Assembly: GCF_019396385.1 (NCBI RefSeq)
Contig: NZ_JAHKRN010000002.1
Coordinates: 278,312 to 342,311 of the forward strand
Length of the DNA: 64,000 nucleotides
Source of the DNA: Nonomuraea harbinensis
GTDB lineage: Bacteria > Actinomycetota > Actinomycetes > Streptosporangiales > Streptosporangiaceae
Direction: 5' to 3'
In this document: positions 8,580-15,960 of the stretch, piece by piece
Position numbering within the stretch: the stretch's first letter is position 1
Layout of the letters: each line of letters opens with the position of its first letter
The notes under the pieces: generated by a model
What the model was told of the DNA's origin: nothing
The model's database searches: none
What the model saw: the letters and a program-made list of their open reading frames with translations, nothing else
Position numbers and translations under genes: made by a program

Positions 8580-9923
8580 TCAGTACATCAGCGACGGCTG
8601 GCGCTTCTCGGCCGCGGGAGCGGGCTCGATCTCCTCGGGGCCCTTGCGTACGTGCCGGGCCAGCAGCACGATCTCGGCCACGGTGAGCGCGCCGTACAGC
8701 AGGGTGAAGATCGTCAGGGAGATCGCGACCTCGGCCAGGCTCACCCCGGGTGAGACGGAGGCGGCCGTGAGCAGCTCGCCCGCGACCGTCCACGGCTGGC
8801 GCCCGATCTCGCTCAGCAGCCAGCCGGCCGTCACCGCGAGCAGCGGCAGCGGGAGCGCCAGCAGGAACACCCGCGACAGCCAGGGCGGCATCGGCCTCCG
8901 GCGGCGGGTCAGCCAGAGCCCGAGCACGGACAGCCCGACGGTCGCCATGCCGAACCCGATCATCAGCCGGAACGACCAGAACACGATCGTCTGGTCCGGC
9001 CGGTAGTCGCCGGGGCCGAACTCCTGCTCGAAGCGCCGCTGCAGGTCCTCGGTGCCCTGGACGACGGCGTCGGGGTCGTTCGTGGACAGGAAGCTGAGCA
9101 CCTTGGGGATCTCGATGCCGGGCGCGACCGTGAACGGCGCTCCGGCGGTGTCGCGTTCGAGCCCTTCGGCGGCGGCCAGCTTCATCGGCTGCTGCTCGTA
9201 CATCAGCTTGGCGGACGTGTCGCCGGTGACCGCGACCAGCGCGCCCGCGGCCGCCGTCATCACCAGCGCCGCCCTGGCGGCGCTGCGCCACATCTCCGCC
9301 CGGGTCCGCAGCAGCCAGTAGCCGCACACCGCCAGCACGAACCCGCCGGCCACCACGAACGCGGCGGCGACCACGTGCGGCACCTGCGCGAGCGCGGTCG
9401 AGTTGGTCAGCACCGCCCACAGGTCCGTCATCCTGGCCTTGCCGTCGACCACCTCGTAGCCGACCGGGTGCTTCATCCACGCGTTGGCGGCCAGGATGAA
9501 GTACGCCGACAGGTTGGAGGCGAGCGCCGCCGCCCAGATGCAGGCCAGGTGGAGCCGCTTCGGCAGCCGGTCCCACCCGAAGATCCACAACCCGATGAAC
9601 GTGGACTCCAGGAAGAACGCCAGCAACGCCTCCAAGGCCAGCGGCGCGCCGAACACGTCACCGACGAACGTGGAGTACTCCGACCAGTTCATGCCGAACT
9701 GGAACTCCTGCACGATGCCGGTGACCACGCCCATCGCGAAGTTGATCACGAAGAGCTTGCCGAAGAACTTCGTCAGCCGCAGGTAGTGGTCCTTCCCGGT
9801 GCGGTGCCACGCGGTCTGCAGCCCGGCCACGAAGATGCCCAGGCCGATCGTCAGCGGCACGAACAGGAAGTGGTACACGGTGGTCACCCCGAACTGCCAC
9901 CGTGCGAGATCAAGTGCGTCCAT
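8580..9923 (-). CDS. cydA: Cytochrome bd ubiquinol oxidase subunit I
   Basis: A 447-residue haem- and quinol-binding subunit with the short Q-loop form. The start MDALDLARWQFGVTTVYHFL places the conserved first haem-ligand His at residue 18. AWMKHPVGYEV and the highly conserved GRQPW are present. It is expressed with cydB and used when oxygen is scarce or the haem-copper oxidases are inhibited. Its upstream region (9924-9996) carries a striking array of palindromic half-sites, so tight control by a dedicated repressor is likely. No Rex-like TGTGA dyad is seen there. Confidence 0.94.
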   Translation of the reverse strand: MDALDLARWQFGVTTVYHFLFVPLTIGLGIFVAGLQTAWHRTGKDHYLRLTKFFGKLFVINFAMGVVTGIVQEFQFGMNWSEYSTFVGDVFGAPLALEALLAFFLESTFIGLWIFGWDRLPKRLHLACIWAAALASNLSAYFILAANAWMKHPVGYEVVDGKARMTDLWAVLTNSTALAQVPHVVAAAFVVAGGFVLAVCGYWLLRTRAEMWRSAARAALVMTAAAGALVAVTGDTSAKLMYEQQPMKLAAAEGLERDTAGAPFTVAPGIEIPKVLSFLSTNDPDAVVQGTEDLQRRFEQEFGPGDYRPDQTIVFWSFRLMIGFGMATVGLSVLGLWLTRRRRPMPPWLSRVFLLALPLPLLAVTAGWLLSEIGRQPWTVAGELLTAASVSPGVSLAEVAISLTIFTLLYGALTVAEIVLLARHVRKGPEEIEPAPAAEKRQPSLMY

Positions 9924-9947
9924 GTCCCCTCATCGGGTCAACGAGCT

Positions 9948-9993
9948 CTACGGCTTGTAGTACATCTACTTGAAGTAGTACTACACGCTGTAG
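9948..9993 (-). promoter_or_regulatory. Triple CTAC-N5-GTAG operator upstream of cydAB
   Basis: Three 13-bp palindromes of the form CTAC-N5-GTAG lie at 9948-9960, 9966-9978 and 9981-9993, inside a larger near-perfect dyad from GCTCTAC (9945) to GTAGAGC (9996). The array starts 24 bases upstream of the cydA start codon. The half-site spacing resembles operators of small winged-helix repressors such as the BlaI/MecI/CopY family. No such repressor gene is in the window; the assignment is inference. Confidence 0.65.
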
Positions 9994-10001
9994 AGCAATG
10001 T

Positions 10002-10021
10002 GGTGCGACCTTGGTCACACC
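10002..10021. promoter_or_regulatory. Inverted repeat GGTGCGACC-TT-GGTCACACC
   Basis: Two 9-base arms with one mismatch, separated by TT, lie between the cyd operator array and the CoxG-like gene. It could be a second regulator site for either direction. No matching copy was noticed elsewhere in the window. Confidence 0.35.
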
Positions 10022-10177
10022 GGCCCCCTTCAGCCCATCCCACGATGCCGTTCCGGCCCGTCCCGCCGCGTCACCCGCCGGGTGGATTCCCGCGTACACC
10101 GGGCGGTGGACCCGGCCACAGGGCGACGCGGGGACGTTGGGCAGGTGTTGCCCTTATCCCGGCGGGCGGTGGCTTTC

Positions 10178-10183
10178 TAGAGT
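10178..10183 (+). promoter_or_regulatory. -10 box TAGAGT for leaderless CoxG-like gene
   Basis: TAGAGT is followed by 6 bases and then GTG 10190, with no Shine-Dalgarno. This fits a leaderless transcript, a pattern repeated at many starts in this window. Confidence 0.45.
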
Positions 10184-10189
10184 GACGGT

Positions 10190-10942
10190 GTGAAAGTCGC
10201 AGGCAGCGCCGAGATCGGCGTCGAAAGAGACCGCGTGTGGGCAGCCCTGCAGGACCCGGCGGTCCTGGTGCGCACCATCCCCGGATGCGAGCGCCTGGAG
10301 GAGTGCGGGCCCGACACGTACCGGATGACCGTCAACGCCGGGGTGGCCTCGCTCAAAGGGGTCTACCAGGGCGAGGTGGCCCTCGCGGAACCGGCGGCCC
10401 CGGTGAGCTTCGTGCTGCGGGCGCGCGGCCAGGGCGCCCCTGGGACGGTGGACGCCACCGTCCTGGTACGGCTGAGCGAGATCGACGGCGGGACCCGGGT
10501 CGAGTACGACGCCGACGCGGTCATCGGCGGGATGATCGGCGGGGTGGGGCAGCGGATGCTGGGCTCGGTGGCCCGGAAGACGGCCGGCGAGTTCTTCGCC
10601 GCCGTCGAACGCCACCTCCGCACCCCAGCGGAAATCCTGCCTCCAGAAGAAGCCCTGGCCCCTGCGGGAACCCTGCCTTCGGAAGGAGTCCTGGCCCCGT
10701 CGGGAACCCCGGCCGCGGTACCGGTCCCACGCCCCACCACGGAAGGCCCCGGACCTCTCCGGGAGCCCTCCGCCCTGACACCCGCGGCGAGCCGCCCCGC
10801 CGTCTACGAGCGCCCCCCGGTCGCGGAGAAGCGCCGTACGGAGACTCCGCCGTGGGTGATGCTGGCCGCCTTCGGCATGGGCGCCGGCGTCGCGCTCGGC
10901 AGCGCGGCCATCGGCTGGCTCTTCGGCCGAGCCCGCCGCTGA
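10190..10942 (+). CDS. CoxG-like SRPBCC protein with C-terminal membrane anchor
   Basis: A 250-residue protein. Residues 1-145 match the CoxG/SRPBCC fold (MKVAGSAEIGVERDRVWAAL, then IPGCERLEECGPDTYRM). In carboxydotrophs CoxG recruits CO dehydrogenase to the membrane; relatives occur beside other Mo hydroxylases. A Pro/Ala-rich linker with a duplicated 12-residue unit (LPPEEALAPAGT, LPSEGVLAPSGT) leads to one C-terminal transmembrane helix (WVMLAAFGMGAGVALGSAAI) and a basic tail. It lies 4.2 kb from the Mo-hydroxylase genes, separated from them by the LRR, lipoprotein and cyd genes, so a partnership is plausible but not shown. Confidence 0.8.
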   Translation: MKVAGSAEIGVERDRVWAALQDPAVLVRTIPGCERLEECGPDTYRMTVNAGVASLKGVYQGEVALAEPAAPVSFVLRARGQGAPGTVDATVLVRLSEIDGGTRVEYDADAVIGGMIGGVGQRMLGSVARKTAGEFFAAVERHLRTPAEILPPEEALAPAGTLPSEGVLAPSGTPAAVPVPRPTTEGPGPLREPSALTPAASRPAVYERPPVAEKRRTETPPWVMLAAFGMGAGVALGSAAIGWLFGRARR

Positions 10943-11197
10943 CCCGCCCGGGCGGTTCCGGAGGAGGCGAGCCCGATGTGGGCGCGCCTCCTTCGAACCC
11001 CGTCCTTTCGTATGCGCCCCCTCCTCGGTCATGTGACGCCGTGAAAGGCGGATCGCGCGTCGAGGAGTGGGCGGTGGACGAGCACGCGGCGGCCGTCCGT
11101 GTTCGAGGAAGGCGGGCTCGGCAGGGGAGGGGCACGCCCTCAGGGGATGCGAGAAACGACCAGGTCAGAGCCTCTCGCGGAAAAGGATCTCCGGGCG

Positions 11198-11203
11198 TAG
11201 CGT
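11198..11203 (+). promoter_or_regulatory. -10 box TAGCGT for leaderless gene at 11210
   Basis: TAGCGT lies 6 bases before ATG 11210 and no ribosome binding site precedes it. The rest of the 10943-11209 intergenic stretch shows no gene or convincing hairpin. Confidence 0.4.
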
Positions 11204-11209
11204 GGCAAT

Positions 11210-12106
11210 ATGCGGCAGGCTCATGCTGAAGACGCGCGTACCGAGGCCCGGCGGGTTGTCCGCAACCTGCTGGGCGAGGACCACCCCACCGCCGACGCGC
11301 TGATCGCCGCAGCCCGGCCGGTCATCGGCGACGAGCGTTGCGACCGGTGCGTCGGGCTGGCGCTGGGCGCGTCCCTGACGCGGCGCTCGGCCGAGCTGGC
11401 CGCGCTCGCCGCCCTGCTGGTCGGCACCCGCGAGCTGGGCGAGCAGTGGTGGACCCGGCCCAGGGGCGGCAAGCTGCCCGCGCCCGACGAGGTGCTGCAC
11501 ACGGCGGTGGCGATCGAGCCGTGGACGGACCTGACCGCGCTGGAGATGCTGGCCGCCTGGATGTCCGACGACGCCGCCGACGAGCTGTGGGGCAGGCCCG
11601 TCGCGCAGGTCGACCTGAACTCCTGGCAGGCGGAGGACCGGTTCGGCCTGCCGCCGGGGGTGCGGCCGGGGCAGCGGCTGGTGGTGCACTTCGACGCCGG
11701 CGGCCGCCTCGACGCGGTGGTGACGCGCAGGCCGGACGACAACCTGGGCTCCAACCTGGACTTCCACTCGCTGCGCTACTCACGCCCCGCCGAGGCGCAG
11801 TGGAGCTGGGGGGTGGCCGCCGGTCTCGGGCCGCACCGGCTGCCGGGGGAGAAGCCCGACCCGTACGCGCGCCGCGTGGACGCTTACGCGGCCCGCGTCC
11901 TGCGCGCCTGGGCGCTCAGGCACGGTGCCACCGGCCAGCAGCTCGGCGAGCGCTGGGAGACCGTCGGCGACGTGGTGGCCGCGATCGAGCGGGTCGACTG
12001 GATGTGGCGCAGCGGCGAGTGGTTCGGCTGGTGGCGCGGCGCGTCGGCGCTGGTGGACGACTCCGCCTACCTTCCCTACCGGCTGGAGGAGCTGGCCGCG
12101 GGCTGA
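11210..12106 (+). CDS. Hypothetical protein, about 298 residues
   Basis: No family is recognised. It is a soluble, Trp- and Ala-rich protein without a signal peptide or membrane helix. It has an N-terminal helical part (residues 1-75) with two close Cys in DERCDRCVGLAL, a middle region with LNSWQAEDRFGLPPG and a C-terminal region rich in Trp (VDWMWRSGEWFGWWRG). Codon use and third-position GC are as in neighbouring genes, so it is a real gene. The start is ATG 11210 in a leaderless context. It is followed after 39 bases by the DsbA-fold gene. Confidence 0.6.
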   Translation: MRQAHAEDARTEARRVVRNLLGEDHPTADALIAAARPVIGDERCDRCVGLALGASLTRRSAELAALAALLVGTRELGEQWWTRPRGGKLPAPDEVLHTAVAIEPWTDLTALEMLAAWMSDDAADELWGRPVAQVDLNSWQAEDRFGLPPGVRPGQRLVVHFDAGGRLDAVVTRRPDDNLGSNLDFHSLRYSRPAEAQWSWGVAAGLGPHRLPGEKPDPYARRVDAYAARVLRAWALRHGATGQQLGERWETVGDVVAAIERVDWMWRSGEWFGWWRGASALVDDSAYLPYRLEELAAG

Positions 12107-12145
12107 ACCGGAATGGACCGCTGTGCCAAGGGGTTGTCAAGAAAC

Positions 12146-12814
12146 ATGAAGGTTGAGATTTTCTCCGACGTCGTCTGCCCGTGGTGCTACGTCGGCCATG
12201 CCCGCTTCGCCCGCGCCGCGCAGGCGTTCCGCGCCAAGGGCGGGTCCATCGAGGTCACCATGCGCCCCTTCCAGCTGAACCCGGACGCGTCCACCGAGGG
12301 TGAGCCGCTGCTGCCCGCGCTGGAGCGCAAGTTCGGCGCCGGCGTGGCCCAGATGACCTCCAGGGTGACGGACGTGGCCGCCGAGGAAGGGCTCGACCTC
12401 CGTTTCGACCGGGCGATCAGCACCGGCACGCTGGAGGCGCACCGGCTCGTCGAGGTCGCCACCGGCCAGGGCCTGGGCGAGGAGATGGCCGACCGGCTGT
12501 TCCGCGCGCACTTCACCGACGGCCTGAACGTGGGCGACGCCGGGGTGCTCGCCAAGCTCGCCGCCGAGGCGGGCGTGCGCGACACCGGAGAGGGCGCCGC
12601 CGAGGTACGCGAGCAGATCGGCCGCGCCAGGCGGCTGGGCATCACGGGTGTGCCGCTGTTCCTGTTCGAAGGGCAGTTCGCGGTGTCCGGCGCGCAGCCG
12701 TACGAGACGATGACGGCCGCGATCGACGAGGTGGCCGGCCGCATCGGCGAGACCCCGATCCAGCAGCTCGCCGCCCCCGCCGACGGTTGCGACGACGGCT
12801 ACTGCGCCGTCTGA
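12146..12814 (+). CDS. DsbA-family oxidoreductase, FrnE-like
   Basis: A 222-residue cytoplasmic thioredoxin-fold protein. The active site CPWC is at residues 11-14 directly after the first beta strand, and the cis-proline loop reads TGVPLFLF. This is the FrnE/HCCA-isomerase-like branch of the DsbA family, which acts as a disulfide isomerase or glutathione-linked oxidoreductase; the substrate is unknown. ATG 12146 starts the fold exactly; an upstream ATG at 12113 would add 11 unrelated residues. AAGGGG lies about 12 bases upstream. The 3' end overlaps the convergent thymidine kinase by 16 bases. Confidence 0.88.
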   Translation: MKVEIFSDVVCPWCYVGHARFARAAQAFRAKGGSIEVTMRPFQLNPDASTEGEPLLPALERKFGAGVAQMTSRVTDVAAEEGLDLRFDRAISTGTLEAHRLVEVATGQGLGEEMADRLFRAHFTDGLNVGDAGVLAKLAAEAGVRDTGEGAAEVREQIGRARRLGITGVPLFLFEGQFAVSGAQPYETMTAAIDEVAGRIGETPIQQLAAPADGCDDGYCAV

Positions 12815-13500
12815 GGGGCCGTCTGAGGGGCCGTCTGAGGAGCCGTCTGAACCGTCCCGCCCCCGACGCCGGTGCCCTCGCCGAGCAGCCCCGCCCGGTG
12901 ATGGCGGCGGCACAGCACCTGGTAACGCACCGGCGAGGCGTCGGTGTCCCCGATCACCACCTGTTCCCCCGTACGCGCCATCTCCCCGCCCACCACGCGC
13001 GCGTTGAGCTGCCCCGGCCGCCCGCACCAGCACAGCACCTCGACCTGCAGCCGGCACACCTCGTCGGCCAGCTCGAACAGCCGCCGCGAGGCCGGGAACA
13101 GCACCGAGCGGAAGTCGGAGGCCAGCCCGAACGCGTACACGTCGACGCCGTGCCCGTCGACCAGGTCGGCGAGCTGCTCGATCTGCTCCACCGTGTAGAA
13201 GCACGCCTCGTCGCAGATCAGGTAGTCGATCCGGTCGTGCCCGCGCACCAGCTCCACCAGGTCCATCGAGTCCACCACCTCGACGGCCTCCAGGCCCAGG
13301 CCGATCCTGCTGGTGACCCTGGGCTCGCCCGACCGGTCGTGCTTGGTCAGCACCAGCCCTCTCCTGCCCTGACGGCCGTGGTTGTAGTTCATCTGCAGGG
13401 CCAAAGTGGACTTCCCGCAGTCCATCGGCCCGAAGTAGAACTTGAGCACGGCATCACGTGGCGCATGGGGTGCAGGAGACAACGCGGACAGTTCGGTCAC
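12799..13500 (-). CDS. tdk: Thymidine kinase
   Basis: A 233-residue type II thymidine kinase that phosphorylates thymidine and deoxyuridine to monophosphates in the salvage pathway. The P-loop is FGPMDCGKSTLAL (about residues 23-35). The catalytic Glu is in YLICDEACFY. The C-terminal zinc lasso is seen as LCWCG and LCRRHH. GTG 13500 is the start. After about residue 215 the protein ends in a non-conserved tail with QTAP repeated, created by the tandem 12-mer; this tail is probably not functional and may vary between strains. Confidence 0.92.
   Translation of the reverse strand: MTELSALSPAPHAPRDAVLKFYFGPMDCGKSTLALQMNYNHGRQGRRGLVLTKHDRSGEPRVTSRIGLGLEAVEVVDSMDLVELVRGHDRIDYLICDEACFYTVEQIEQLADLVDGHGVDVYAFGLASDFRSVLFPASRRLFELADEVCRLQVEVLCWCGRPGQLNARVVGGEMARTGEQVVIGDTDASPVRYQVLCRRHHRAGLLGEGTGVGGGTVQTAPQTAPQTAPQTAQ
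12806..12850. repeat. Four tandem copies of GCCGTCTGAGGG
   Basis: A 12-bp unit, GCCGTCTGAGGG, occurs at 12806, 12818, 12830 (last base A) and 12842 (diverging at its end). The first copy contains the DsbA-like stop codon. On the other strand the array encodes the QTAP repeats at the C-terminus of thymidine kinase. Confidence 0.85.
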
Positions 13501-13543
13501 GGGGTGCCACCTTAGCGCTTGGCTTGTTCCCTGACCTCATGGG

Positions 13544-13577
13544 AGATTTCTCCTCTGGAGTATCAGGAGGAAAATCT
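13544..13577 (+). promoter_or_regulatory. Hairpin that can hide the Shine-Dalgarno of the gene at 13579
   Basis: The left arm AGATTTCTCCT (13544-13554) can pair with AGGAGGAAAATCT (13565-13577), giving 11 base pairs with a 2-base bulge and a 10-base loop. The right arm contains the perfect AGGAGG Shine-Dalgarno and ends one base before GTG 13579. Such a structure would limit ribosome access unless melted or bound. Confidence 0.5.
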
Positions 13578-13578
13578 A

Positions 13579-13950
13579 GTGGTCACAGATAAACCCCCCA
13601 CGCTCGACGCCATGATGACGCCGGACGACCTCACCGCCGCCCAGGCCGACGCGGCGCGCTGGCGGTACGGCTTCTACGTGGTGCTGACGGGCATCGTGGC
13701 GACCCTCGTCGCGTTCGGCGCGGCCGTGTACGCCACCGGGGAGTCGGCCGCCCTGTTCGCCGGTGTGGCGGGCGTGGTCGGCACCATCATCGGGGCGTAC
13801 TTCGGCGTGCAGGCGGGCCAGTCGGGTAAGGCCAGGGTGGAGGCCGAACTCGGCAGGACCCAGGAGCTCGTGGTCAGGCTGGCGGCCTACGTCGGCACCG
13901 ACAACGCGCCCCGGGTCATCGACGAAGTGCTCGGCAAGCGCCGAAGCTGA
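13579..13950 (+). CDS. Small two-helix membrane protein, function unknown
   Basis: A 123-residue protein. GTG 13579 is chosen because a perfect AGGAGG lies 8 bases upstream; the open frame extends further upstream without a better start. After a polar N-terminus there are two hydrophobic segments (about residues 32-52 and 58-76, the second Gly-rich, with TIIGAYFGVQAGQ). A charged, helical C-terminal tail (about residues 80-123) follows. No family is recognised. It lies 6 bases before the hydantoinase A gene, so it is probably cotranscribed with it and could anchor or assist that system. Confidence 0.7.
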   Translation: MVTDKPPTLDAMMTPDDLTAAQADAARWRYGFYVVLTGIVATLVAFGAAVYATGESAALFAGVAGVVGTIIGAYFGVQAGQSGKARVEAELGRTQELVVRLAAYVGTDNAPRVIDEVLGKRRS

Positions 13951-13956
13951 GGAGCC

Positions 13957-15960
13957 ATGCGTAGCGTCCGAATCGGAGTCGACACCGGCGGCACCTTCAC
14001 CGACGTCGTGGCGGTGGACGAGGAGACCGGTGAGATCGTCACCACCAAGACCCCCTCGACCCCCGCGAACCCCGCCGACGGGTTCATCGCCGGCATCGAG
14101 AAGCTCGGCGAACTGGATGTCGCCGGCATCGTGCACGGCACCACCGTGGCCACCAACCAACTGCTCGAGGACCGCATCGCCGGCCTCGGGCTGATCACCA
14201 CCGAGGGCTTCGAGTACATCCTGGAGATCGGCCGGCAGAGCGTGCCCGACGGCTACGGCAACTCCTACTTCTGGGTCAAGCCGTCCCGCATCGTGCCCGT
14301 CCACCTGGTCAAGACCGTCGGCGGCCGGCTCGACCACCAGGGCGGCGAAGTGCGCCCCTTCGACGAGACCCAGGCCGTCGAGGTCGCCCGCTGGTACCGT
14401 TCCCGCGGCATCACCACGCTCGGCGTCTGCTTCCTCCACTCCTACGCCAACCCCGAACACGAGCGGCGCATGCGCGAGGTCCTGGCCCGCGAGTTCCCCG
14501 AGGCGGTCGTGTCGCTCTCCAGCGACGTGCTGCGCGAGTACCGCGAGTACGAGCGGGCCGTCACCACGCTGGTCGACGCCGCGGTCAAGCCCGGCATGCG
14601 GGCCTACATCGCCAACCTGTCCAGCCGCCTGGGCCGCCCGTTCTCGGTGATGAAGTCCAACGGCGGCGTGCTGTCGGCCCGCGAGGTCGTCAACCAGCCC
14701 ATCACCACCGTCCTGTCCGGCCCCGCCGCGGGCGCGCTCGGCGCGGCGCTGATCGCCGCCACCGCCGGCCACCGGAGCGTGATCACCCTGGACGGCGGCG
14801 GCACCTCCACCGACGTGACCGTGGTCGTCGACGGCGACCCGTCCGTCACCACGGAGGGCAGCGTCGGCCGCTTCCCGTGCAAGATCCCGATGATCGACAT
14901 CGTCACCGTCGGCGCGGGCGGCGGCTCGATCGCGTGGATCTCGCCCGAGGGCACGCTCAAGGTCGGCCCCCGCTCGGCCGGCGCGGACCCCGGCCCGATC
15001 TGCTACCGCCGCGGCGGCACCGAGGTGACCGTCACCGACGCCCACGTCTACCTGCGCCGCATCCCTCCGCACCTGCTCGGCGGCGAGATCCCGCTCGACT
15101 ACGACGCCGCCAGGATGGCCGTCGAGGCACTGGCCGACAAGCTCGGCCTCACCCCCGAGCGGACCGCCGCCGGCATCCTGGAGATCAGCGCGTTCAACCA
15201 GAGCAACGCCATCCGCCAGCTCACCGTCAAGCGCGGGCTGGACGTGCGCGACTTCCCGCTGGTGACGTTCGGCGGGTCCGGGCCGCTGCTGGCCTGCCGG
15301 CTCATCGACATCCTCGACCTGCCCGCGGTGATCGTCCCGCCGGAGCCCGGCAACGTCTCCGCGTTCGGCCTGCTCACCGTCGACGTCAAGAACGACTACG
15401 TGCGCACGTACGTCACCCGCGACCTCGCGCTGAACAAGGCCGCGCAGATCTTCGGCGAGCTGGAGAGCCAGGCCGCCGACGAGCTCGAACGCGAGGGCTT
15501 CGACGAGCCCGTCTTCGCGCGCAGCGCCGACCTGCGCTACTACGGGCAGGCGTACGAGGTCCGGGTGCCCGCCCCGGCCGGCCCGCTCGACGAGGACTGG
15601 CTGCGCGAGGTCACCGGCCGCTTCCACGACGCGCACGAGAAGCTGTACGGCTACGCCTACCGCGACGACCCACGCCACGCCGTCGAATGGGTCAACCTGC
15701 GCGTCTCCGGCATCGGGCCGATCAACCGGCCGGTGATCCGGCGCGACCCGTACCCGAAGACCGAGCCCGTCGAGGCGAGCCGGCGCGTGATCTTCGACGA
15801 GCCGCACGACACCCCGATCCTCCAGCGCGCCGCGCTGGAGGCCGGCGCCGCCGTCCACGGCCCGGCCGTCATCGAGGAGTACGGCTCCACCATCCCCCTG
15901 CACCCCGGGTTCACCGCCACGGTGGACGAATACGGCAACGTGGAGATCCGTCGTGACTGA
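13957..15960 (+). CDS. Hydantoinase/oxoprolinase family subunit A
   Basis: A 667-residue ATP-dependent ring-opening enzyme subunit (HyuA, Hydant_A plus Hydant_A_N). The ASKHA-type nucleotide motifs are clear: GVDTGGTFTDVVAVD at the N-terminus, LDGGGTSTDVTVV and GAGGGSIAW in the middle. Family members open hydantoins, 5-oxoproline or, with a third subunit, carboxylate acetone. Only A and B are present here, which fits N-methylhydantoinase or oxoprolinase chemistry. Its stop overlaps the start of subunit B by 8 bases. Location near nucleobase genes suggests a role in nitrogen-heterocycle salvage, as inference. Confidence 0.88.
   Translation: MRSVRIGVDTGGTFTDVVAVDEETGEIVTTKTPSTPANPADGFIAGIEKLGELDVAGIVHGTTVATNQLLEDRIAGLGLITTEGFEYILEIGRQSVPDGYGNSYFWVKPSRIVPVHLVKTVGGRLDHQGGEVRPFDETQAVEVARWYRSRGITTLGVCFLHSYANPEHERRMREVLAREFPEAVVSLSSDVLREYREYERAVTTLVDAAVKPGMRAYIANLSSRLGRPFSVMKSNGGVLSAREVVNQPITTVLSGPAAGALGAALIAATAGHRSVITLDGGGTSTDVTVVVDGDPSVTTEGSVGRFPCKIPMIDIVTVGAGGGSIAWISPEGTLKVGPRSAGADPGPICYRRGGTEVTVTDAHVYLRRIPPHLLGGEIPLDYDAARMAVEALADKLGLTPERTAAGILEISAFNQSNAIRQLTVKRGLDVRDFPLVTFGGSGPLLACRLIDILDLPAVIVPPEPGNVSAFGLLTVDVKNDYVRTYVTRDLALNKAAQIFGELESQAADELEREGFDEPVFARSADLRYYGQAYEVRVPAPAGPLDEDWLREVTGRFHDAHEKLYGYAYRDDPRHAVEWVNLRVSGIGPINRPVIRRDPYPKTEPVEASRRVIFDEPHDTPILQRAALEAGAAVHGPAVIEEYGSTIPLHPGFTATVDEYGNVEIRRD

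Noticed and set aside
9924..10189. Rex-type redox operator for cydAB
   Set aside because: No TGTGA-type dyad is found; the CTAC-N5-GTAG array is the only strong structure near the cydA start.
12806..12850. Possible CRISPR-like array
   Set aside because: The units are 12 bases, directly adjacent, without spacers, and lie within coding ends; no cas genes are seen.
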